Source of the DNA: Pseudomonadota bacterium
GTDB lineage: Bacteria > Pseudomonadota > Gammaproteobacteria > Steroidobacterales > Steroidobacteraceae
Assembly: GCA_021777555.1 (NCBI GenBank)
Contig: JAJYDK010000006.1
Coordinates: forward strand, 1-64,000
Reading direction: 5' to 3'
DNA length: 64,000 nucleotides
Positions 58,314-64,000 of this stretch are shown piece after piece. A program made the position numbers and the translations under genes. A model generated the notes under the pieces. The model saw nothing but the letters and a program-made list of their open reading frames with translations. It made no database searches and was not told where the DNA came from. Every line of letters starts with the position of its first letter. Position 1 is the first letter of the stretch.

Positions 58314-59105
58314 TCAGTCGAGCGGCCGGGTGCGGCCGTAGAATCCCAGACGCTCCGCGTCGCTGAAGTGCACGCCCGGCCGGTCATAGTAGGAGAAGAC
58401 CGCGACCAGGCGGGAGCGGTCCCCTTGAACGGTCGAGACGCGATGCAGCGTGTTGCGGCCGGCAAAGACGTTCAATGTCCCCGAGGTCAGCGGGTTGATG
58501 CGCGGCGCGCCGCTCTCGCCGCCGAGGAATTGGCCCACCCCGTCGTAGTTCTCATCGTCGTCGGTGCGCAGGCCGGTCGCGTATTCGAATTCGCCCCCGG
58601 CCTGCGCCGACTGGATCAGAAGCGTGGTCGTGTAGCGCGCCCGATCGAAATGCCAGTTGAGCGCCTCGCCGGGCCGGTACTCCATCACATTGGCGCGGGC
58701 GAGCGGATCGTCCATGAGGTACAGCCGCGACACCCCGATGGTGCGGGCGATGAAGTCCACCAGCGGGAGATATTCATAGATGCGTCCGACGATCGTATCG
58801 GCGAGCTGATCCGCGCACAGCGTGTGATTGATCGTCTGGAACCGGGTCAGGGCCGGATGGTCTTCCTCCAGACCTTCGAGGCGCTCGCGAAAGTAGACAT
58901 TGTGCCGGCGTGCGTGCGTGTACGAAGTCTCGGCGGCCCTTGGCCCGAGCTCCGCCGCCGCGCGCGCGATCGCCTCGGGGCGCACCAGACCCTCAAGATT
59001 GTACATGCCCTCGCGGGCGAGCTCCGCCCGGCACCACCGCACGAGCGGCTCGAGGCGCTGCGGCTGGTCGATCGGATAGCGCTCGAGATCGAGAATGTCG
59101 CGCAT
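58314..59105 (-). CDS. 2-Oxoglutarate/Fe(II)-dependent oxygenase
   Basis: A 263-residue cupin oxygenase. The iron triad is visible as His152 and Asp154 in LNWHFDRARYTTTLLIQSA and His221 in NVFAGRNTLHRVS, with Arg230/232 in GDRSRLVAVFSY to bind 2-oxoglutarate. The spacing (H-x-D, ~67 residues, H, ~10 residues, R) is right. This fold with the GGEFEYATGLR strand resembles the HalD/ArpA-like group that acts on small organic or amino-acid substrates; the substrate here is unknown. Start ATG 59105. It is the first gene leftward from the LysR gene (87-base gap, same strand). Confidence 0.88.
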   Translation of the reverse strand: MRDILDLERYPIDQPQRLEPLVRWCRAELAREGMYNLEGLVRPEAIARAAAELGPRAAETSYTHARRHNVYFRERLEGLEEDHPALTRFQTINHTLCADQLADTIVGRIYEYLPLVDFIARTIGVSRLYLMDDPLARANVMEYRPGEALNWHFDRARYTTTLLIQSAQAGGEFEYATGLRTDDDENYDGVGQFLGGESGAPRINPLTSGTLNVFAGRNTLHRVSTVQGDRSRLVAVFSYYDRPGVHFSDAERLGFYGRTRPLD

Positions 59106-59192
59106 CGCCTGGGCCTCCGGTTCGTCGCGCCGACACTACCATCGCACGCGGGAATTGAAACGTGAGAAAAACGGGGCGCCGCCGCAGAAGAA

Positions 59193-60101
59193 CTAAAGTC
59201 CGCCGCTCGCCACGAGCCAGTCGATGAAGGCGCGGACCGTCGGGTTCTGGGCGCCACCGGGGGTGTGCACGGCATAGTACTGATACGGCAGCGCCAGCAC
59301 CGTCTCGAATGGCGCAACCAGAGTCCCGCCTGCCAGGGCATCTGCCGCCAGCAGCCGCTGGCCGAGCGCGACACCGGCGCCGGAGTGTGCCAGATCGATC
59401 GCCGCGCTCGACATGTCCGTCTGGTGGCCCAGCTCGGCGCGCACGCGCCGGGGGACTCCCGCCGCGGTAAACCAGGCATCCCAGGTCGGATACGCCGAGA
59501 ACCCCGTGTGCCACAGGACGTGCACCAGATCCCCGTCGGCGAGCGCGGCGGGATTTCCCGGTTGGATTCGTCCCGCCTCGATCCATGCCGGCGCGCACAT
59601 CGGCGTCACGTGATCGCGTGCGAACGGCACGCCAACGAACTCGGGATAGAAGTGCGCTCCGTAGGCAAGGCGCACGTCGATTCTGGCTCGGAAGAAATCG
59701 ACGGGATCATCCTCGATCCGCAGATCCACTCGCAGCCCCGGGTACGCATTCAGGAAATCGGGCAACCGCCGATTGAGCCAGCGAACCGCGACCGACGGCA
59801 GCACGCTCACGACCAGGCGCGTTCGCGCCGGCCCGCCGACGATGTGCCGGGTCATCGACGCCAGCTCGCCGATGAACTCGGCGCAGGTCTCGTAGACGGA
59901 TTGGCCGATTTCCGTCGCGATCAGCTGATTGCCCTTGCGCATGAGCAGCTGCCGGCCGTAGAAGTCCTCGAGCTTGCGAATCTGCTGCGACACGGCGCCC
60001 GGGGTCACGCAGAGCTCGGCAGCGGCGAGCGCGAGGCTGCCGAGCCGGGCGCAAGCCTCGAAAGCGCGAATGGCATTGAGCGGTGGCAGGCGCCGGCTCA
60101 C
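59193..60101 (-). CDS. LysR-family transcriptional regulator (GcvA-like)
   Basis: A 302-residue regulator. The N-terminal winged helix-turn-helix is RLPPLNAIRAFEACARLGSLALAAAELCVTPGAVSQQIRKLEDFYGRQL (about 4-52). The first residues, PPLNAIRAFEA, are the GcvA-subgroup opening. The C-terminal substrate-binding domain (about 90-300) has RTRLVVSVLPSVAVRWLNRRLPDFLNAYPGL and IDLAHSGAGVALGQRLL. The start is a GTG at 60101. It is upstream of the 2OG oxygenase on the same strand, so it may regulate that gene. Confidence 0.92.
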   Translation of the reverse strand: MSRRLPPLNAIRAFEACARLGSLALAAAELCVTPGAVSQQIRKLEDFYGRQLLMRKGNQLIATEIGQSVYETCAEFIGELASMTRHIVGGPARTRLVVSVLPSVAVRWLNRRLPDFLNAYPGLRVDLRIEDDPVDFFRARIDVRLAYGAHFYPEFVGVPFARDHVTPMCAPAWIEAGRIQPGNPAALADGDLVHVLWHTGFSAYPTWDAWFTAAGVPRRVRAELGHQTDMSSAAIDLAHSGAGVALGQRLLAADALAGGTLVAPFETVLALPYQYYAVHTPGGAQNPTVRAFIDWLVASGGL

Positions 60102-60195
60102 CTCTCAGCCCCGGGAGCGGGATGCACACTCGCCGTGCGCACCGGAGGCGGTCCGGCGTCCGGCGCAGGCGCGCCGGGCCTCTCGCCGCACCGCC

Positions 60196-60717
60196 TCATG
60201 CGCGAGCCCACCTCAGGCGGCTGTGCCGCCACTGCCCGCCCACCCGCCAGGGCTGTGTCGTCAGCGTCAATCGTCCGCGCTCCAGCGCGAGCTTCTGGAC
60301 GTAGGTGACGCCCGTCTCGGTCGGATCGAGCGACGTGTCGACGAAGTGACGGACCTCGGAGCTCGCCGCATCCACTTCGAATCGGCCGAAGTAGGCGTAA
60401 TAGGAGTGCAGATAGCCCAATTGCCCGGCCACTGGCATGTCGGCGAACGCCGGCGGACTCCGGGCGGCAGACCGCGCGCTCGCGATCTGGACGGACATCG
60501 CACCCGAGGCGCAGTAGGTCAGCACGCCGCGGTAGGGACCGGGACGGTCGTACCATGGGCCGGTGGCGCCCGAGGCGTATACCGTCACCGCGTCCAGCAG
60601 TCGCCAGGCCCCGAGCAATCGGCCCCCCAGGCCTGAGGGCTCGGCCGTCCAGCCCACTCCCGACCCCGACAGGGCAGCGGTTGCCGCGATGAGCGTGCGC
60701 CGAGTCATCTTCTTCAT
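60196..60717 (-). CDS. Exported lipocalin-like domain protein
   Basis: A 173-residue protein. Residues 1-25 (MKKMTRRTLIAATAALSGSG) resemble a signal peptide with an R-R pair, possibly Tat. The remainder matches the small lipocalin-like family: LLGAWRLLDAVTVYASGATGPWY, YRGVLTYCASGAMSVQIAS, and YAYFGRFEVDAASSEVRHFVDTSLDP, followed by the terminal strand LTLTTQPWR. Ligand and role are unknown. It lies between the secreted TPR protein and the LysR gene on the same strand with gaps of 37 and 94 bases. Confidence 0.78.
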   Translation of the reverse strand: MKKMTRRTLIAATAALSGSGVGWTAEPSGLGGRLLGAWRLLDAVTVYASGATGPWYDRPGPYRGVLTYCASGAMSVQIASARSAARSPPAFADMPVAGQLGYLHSYYAYFGRFEVDAASSEVRHFVDTSLDPTETGVTYVQKLALERGRLTLTTQPWRVGGQWRHSRLRWARA

Positions 60718-60754
60718 GCATGTACCTGCCGATGCCTGTCTTCGCGTGAGGGTC

Positions 60755-62440
60755 TCAATGCGCCCCCTGCGAAGCCGCGAGATCCTTCAGGGCGAGACGT
60801 CGCCCCGGATATTGCGCCAGGGTCTTTTCAAACGCTGCGCGCGCCGCGGCGCGTCGCCCGTCGGCAAGCAACAGCTCCCCGAGCAGCTCATCGAGCGGCT
60901 TGGCGGACCAGGGTGGCCCGTACTGGTAGGGCAAGCGGTCCGCAGTCGCGGCGGCCCGGGCGAGCTTCGCGATACCCGCGCGCCGATGGCCCTCCCGGTA
61001 TCGGATGACACCCGCGAGCGCCTCGGCCATCAGCGTCGCGTCCTTCAGCTGCAGAGGCGTCACCGTGTCGAGCCAGCCTGTCGCCACCCCATGAGGCGCC
61101 CTGCGCCCGGCGACCACGCGGGCTTTGAGCTGCCTCAGCGCTGCGCGCGCCGCGGCGATGTCCTCACCCGCCATAATCCCGCGGGCAAAGTCCTGCGCAG
61201 CGAAGTACAGCATCGACCGCAGGCCGTGACTGTCAACGGGTGTTCGAGCCTCGACGCCGGGCGCGCCACGCGTCTCGATGAGCCACATGGCGCGCAGGTA
61301 CGCGAGCCTCATGCGGGCGTCCTCGGCCGCGCCCGAGGCGAGATTCGAGAGCGTGACCGGCACGTTGCCTCCGGTGGCCCTCGCTCCCCGACCGGGGACG
61401 GCGGCGGCATCCCGGGCGATCCGCCGTATCCACTTCTCGGCCTGCCCGCGCTCATTCTCCTGCAGGTAGGCGTAGATCAGGAACATCATCTGGTGATAGC
61501 CGGTCATGTGGTTGGCGCGCGCAACCCTGATCGACGCGAGGTTCGCGCGGATGACGTCGTTCCACATGCCGAGTGCCATGTAAATGTGCGACGGCATGTG
61601 CACCGCATGCTCCGCTTCGGGCGCCACTTCGCCGAGCCGGCGGGCCGCCTGCAGGCCGAGGACCGCGTGCACCGGATCATCGGTGGCGTGGATGAGGTAG
61701 TGCAATGCGCCCGGATGGCACGGGTCGACCTGCAGCACCTCTTCGGCTTGCGCAGCGGCGCGCATGTAATCGGGGATGTTGCGCACGCCGTTGCTCAATC
61801 CAAGCAGGGACAGGGCATAGAACGTGCGGGCATTGAGATCGTGCGGATATCTTCGCACCAGCGCTTGCAGCGCGGCGCTGTAGCGGGCGTCGCGTTGTGC
61901 CTTGTCCCCCGCGCCATACAACTCCTCGACGGATGCCAGGTACATCCGCTCCCGGTTCGTCCCGGCCTTCGCCGCGCGCCGTGCGGGAGTGGGCGCCAAC
62001 CTGTCGAGCGCCTTGCGCGCACCCGCCACGTCCTCCTCCTGCCAGAGCGTCTCGTCGTAAGTCAACGCGTCGCCCCAATAGGCCAGGGCGAAGCTCGGAT
62101 CGGTGTGCTCGGCGGCCCTGAAGGCATCGCGCGCCGCGCCATACTCGAAGCTGTATAGGAGCAGTACGCCGCGCAGGAACTCCTGCTGCGCCGCAGGCGC
62201 TCCCGAGTTGGGAAACTGAATCTCGCCGAGGCCCAAGGGACCGCTCGCCCCCCGGCAGGTGGGCCAGAGGGGCCCGTTCAGGGCGTGGGCGGCCGGACCG
62301 AGCGCGAGCGCCAGAAGGATGCACGCCCCGCGCACGAACGGGCCCGCCCGGGGCGCCCCGCCGAAACGTGCGCGCACCCCGGCCGCAGGCGCCCGGCCCT
62401 GCCGGCGCCCCGCGCACGGATCATTCGGTTCCCGCGACAT
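60755..62440 (-). CDS. Secreted TPR-repeat protein
   Basis: A 561-residue protein with a signal peptide (hydrophobic FVRGACILLALALGPAAHA at ~35-53 behind a basic N terminus). TPR-like repeats follow: EFLRGVLLLYSFEYGAARDAFRAAEHTDPSFALAYWGDAL (about 87-126), ALQALVRRYPHDLNARTFYALSLLGLS, and HYLIHATDDPVHAVLGLQAARRLGEVAPEAEHAVHMPSHIYMALGMW. The H-M-P-S-H-I-Y-x-x-x-G-x-W motif is typical of a widespread secreted TPR group of unknown function that occurs beside TonB and lipocalin genes. ATG 62440 has GGGGGT at the right distance. Motif copy B is upstream. Confidence 0.8.
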   Translation of the reverse strand: MSREPNDPCAGRRQGRAPAAGVRARFGGAPRAGPFVRGACILLALALGPAAHALNGPLWPTCRGASGPLGLGEIQFPNSGAPAAQQEFLRGVLLLYSFEYGAARDAFRAAEHTDPSFALAYWGDALTYDETLWQEEDVAGARKALDRLAPTPARRAAKAGTNRERMYLASVEELYGAGDKAQRDARYSAALQALVRRYPHDLNARTFYALSLLGLSNGVRNIPDYMRAAAQAEEVLQVDPCHPGALHYLIHATDDPVHAVLGLQAARRLGEVAPEAEHAVHMPSHIYMALGMWNDVIRANLASIRVARANHMTGYHQMMFLIYAYLQENERGQAEKWIRRIARDAAAVPGRGARATGGNVPVTLSNLASGAAEDARMRLAYLRAMWLIETRGAPGVEARTPVDSHGLRSMLYFAAQDFARGIMAGEDIAAARAALRQLKARVVAGRRAPHGVATGWLDTVTPLQLKDATLMAEALAGVIRYREGHRRAGIAKLARAAATADRLPYQYGPPWSAKPLDELLGELLLADGRRAAARAAFEKTLAQYPGRRLALKDLAASQGAH

Positions 62441-62541
62441 GGATCGACCCCCGGAATTGCACGCCGACCCCGGGTCTGAGCCCGGTCATGGGGTGGCATC
62501 GTACCGCGGGATGGGGGCCTCGCGCGTCGCAGCGGCCCGGG

Positions 62542-62558
62542 GCGTCCGAATCCCTAGA
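62542..62558 (-). promoter_or_regulatory. Copy B of a repeated intergenic motif
   Basis: On the minus strand TCTAGGGATTCGGACGC, with CGGGC eight bases before TAGG. It lies about 100 bases upstream of the secreted TPR gene and reads towards it. Its plus strand resembles copy A at 23 of 31 positions. Confidence 0.62.
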
Positions 62559-62609
62559 GGGAATGCCCGTTTTATCAAGTTCTGCGCTTGCCTGCCCGAG
62601 GCAGCCGCA

Positions 62610-63716
62610 TCACAGGTCGAGCGACAGCTGCGGCACCGGCGCGCGCGGCGGCCTGAACAGACCGAGCTCGAGCCCCGCCGCGCGCTGGGTGTTCAGGCCG
62701 AGGCGCCGGGCGGCGATGTGGAAGCGGCTGCGCAGGAGCTCTGCGAACAGCCCGGCCCCGCGCATGCGCGAGCCGAAGCGCGGATCGTTGTCCCGGCCCC
62801 CGCGCATCTGCCGCACGAGCGACATCACATGCTCCGCCCGATCGGGATAGTGGGCGGCCAGCCACTCCTTGAACAGATCCTTCACCTCATGAGGCAGGCG
62901 CAGCAGGATGTAGGTGGCCCATCGCGCCCCCGCGCCGGCGGCGGCCTCGAGAATGCTTTCCATCTCGTGGTCGGTGAGCGCGGGGATCACCGGCGCCACC
63001 AACACTCCGGTGGGCACGCCGGCCTGGCTCAGGGTGCGCACGATCTCCAGCCGTGCCTGGGGCGAGGCCGCCTGCGGCTCCATCGCGCGCTTGAGGCCGG
63101 CATCGAGCGTGGTGATGCTGATGCCGACGCCGACCAGGTTGTCGCGGGCGAGCTGCCCGAGCAGGTCGAGATCCCGCAGCACCAGCGCGCCCTTGGTGAT
63201 GAGGGTGACGGGGTGGCGGCAGCGAACGAGCACCTCGAGGAGCTCGCGCGTGACGCGCATGCGCCGCTCGATCGGCTGATAGGGATCGGTGTTGGAGCCC
63301 ATGTTGATCGGCTTGCAGACATAGCCGGGACGCGACAGCTCACGCTCGAGAAGCCGGGCCGCGTCCCGCTTGTAGAACAACTTCGTCTCGAAATCCAACC
63401 CGGGAGACAGGCCGACATGACTGTGACTCGGACGGGCGTAGCAGTAACTGCAGGCATGGGAGCAGCCGCGGTAGGGATTGATCGACTGCTCGAACGGGAT
63501 GTCCGGCGAGTCGTTGGTGCTGATGAGGCTGCGGGCATGGTCGGGCTCGATGGAAAGCGGCACGGTCTCGGGCACCTCCTCCCGGTACCAGCCATCGTCC
63601 ACGGCTTCGAGCCGGCGCCGCTCGAAGCGACCCGCGGGGTTCGAGAGCGCCCCGTGCCCCTTCAGGGGTTTCTGATCCGCCTTGCCGCCGGGTGCCGCCA
63701 TGCCGTGACTGTACAT
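62610..63716 (-). CDS. PA0069-family radical SAM protein
   Basis: A 368-residue radical SAM protein of the PA0069/Rv2578c group, related to spore photoproduct lyase-like (SplB) proteins; activity unknown. The cluster motif is Cys85-x3-Cys89-x2-Cys92 in YRGCSHACSYCYARPSH. Family stretches: ALSNPAGRFERR, CKPINMGSNTDPYQPIERRMRVTRELLEVL (about 132-161), TLITKGALVLRDLDLL and VLVAPVIPALTDHEMESILEAAAGAGARWATY. The C terminus ends QLSLDL. ATG 63716 has GGAT just upstream; ATG 63701 is an alternative that drops five residues. It is divergent from cobT. Confidence 0.93.
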   Translation of the reverse strand: MYSHGMAAPGGKADQKPLKGHGALSNPAGRFERRRLEAVDDGWYREEVPETVPLSIEPDHARSLISTNDSPDIPFEQSINPYRGCSHACSYCYARPSHSHVGLSPGLDFETKLFYKRDAARLLERELSRPGYVCKPINMGSNTDPYQPIERRMRVTRELLEVLVRCRHPVTLITKGALVLRDLDLLGQLARDNLVGVGISITTLDAGLKRAMEPQAASPQARLEIVRTLSQAGVPTGVLVAPVIPALTDHEMESILEAAAGAGARWATYILLRLPHEVKDLFKEWLAAHYPDRAEHVMSLVRQMRGGRDNDPRFGSRMRGAGLFAELLRSRFHIAARRLGLNTQRAAGLELGLFRPPRAPVPQLSLDL

Positions 63717-63898
63717 TCATCCAGCCATGCCGTAAAGCGGCCCGATCCTGACCATCGGCGGCGGCGGCGCCTGCGGCGACTGGACGGAACAGGCCGGCGC
63801 TGCCACTCTTACGCCCCCACAAGAACCGACCGCGTCGGTGCGCGCTTCGAGCCCGGGCGCGCTCCGTCTCGAGTCCCGAACCGCGAAAACAGGCAGCG

Positions 63899-64000
63899 AT
63901 GAACAGCGATCTCCCTTCCCGGCCCGTTCCGGCACCGGACGCAGCGGCCGAAAGCGCCGCCCGCGCACGCCAATCCCAACTCACCAAGCCTCCGGGCTCG
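63899..64000 (+). CDS. cobT: Nicotinate-nucleotide-dimethylbenzimidazole phosphoribosyltransferase CobT (partial)
   Basis: The frame opens at ATG 63899 and runs off the right edge after 34 codons. It reads MNSDLPSRPVPAPDAAAESA and then ARARQSQLTKPPGS. The A-x-x-R-Q-x-Q-L-T-K-P-P-G-S segment is the conserved N-terminal motif of CobT, which makes alpha-ribazole phosphate for the lower ligand of cobalamin. Only this motif is available, so the call rests on it. I could not find a B12 riboswitch in the 182 bases upstream. Confidence 0.75.
   Translation, partial: MNSDLPSRPVPAPDAAAESAARARQSQLTKPPGS

Noticed and set aside
63717-63898. Cobalamin riboswitch before cobT
   Set aside because: A GCCACT-like string is present, but no B12 box (AGCCAGGAGACCTGCC-like) or ordered helices could be found.

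Overview
The window is a high-G+C stretch of chromosome (about two thirds G+C or more by eye). It is densely coded on both strands, with strong third-position GC bias. MutY-YggX, MinCDE, Edd, HrpB, MutT-fused MutY, YgiQ, a TonB-dependent receptor and outer-membrane barrels point to a gram-negative gammaproteobacterium. The gene mix resembles the Steroidobacterales/Nevskiales/Xanthomonadales side of that class; this placement is inference, with no 16S in view. I see no tRNA, rRNA, insertion sequence, CRISPR array or prophage gene.

Layout. 1-11.7 kb is housekeeping: mutY, the iron-trafficking gene yggX, the Entner-Doudoroff dehydratase edd, minCDE, the helicase hrpB and a slipin/NfeD membrane-quality pair. 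12-18.7 kb holds an outer-membrane barrel, a translationally coupled ABC exporter plus MFS transporter, small secreted and zinc proteins, and a PadR-PspC pair behind a likely operator. 18.7-25 kb holds a DUF938 methyltransferase, a sulfotransferase-like protein, a YgiQ radical-SAM/pirin pair, and a NamZ-like (DUF1343) enzyme with a DOMON-like protein. 25-33 kb has a double-length, four-NBD UvrA, a small Cys-rich protein, and a SPOR-like protein whose leader carries a clear class I cyclic-di-GMP (GEMM) riboswitch.

33-40.5 kb is a complete five-enzyme histidine-utilisation island. hutI-H-G-U are joined by 4-base overlaps and face hutF-hutC across a short region with two HutC-type operators. The HutF plus HutG route converts histidine to glutamate and formate through N-formylglutamate. 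41-53 kb is a methylated-amine island: a non-pyrrolysine MttB-family methyltransferase, an NCS1 permease and the four sarcosine oxidase subunits (soxBDAG) in one transcription unit, an AraC regulator, and a divergent dimethylglycine/sarcosine-dehydrogenase-like flavoprotein. 53-62.5 kb holds a TPR-sulfotransferase, a TonB receptor, a 2OG-Fe(II) oxygenase, a LysR regulator, a lipocalin-like protein and a secreted TPR protein. 62.6-64 kb has a PA0069-type radical SAM protein and the first 34 codons of cobT, cut by the right edge.

The most unusual items are the c-di-GMP riboswitch on a SPOR-like gene, the four-NBD UvrA, the mttB-NCS1-sox cluster, and a previously unnamed motif (about 17 bp core, with an outlying element in three copies) found in three intergenic regions between 50 and 63 kb. 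That motif may tie the amine flavoprotein, the TonB receptor and the secreted TPR protein into one regulon.
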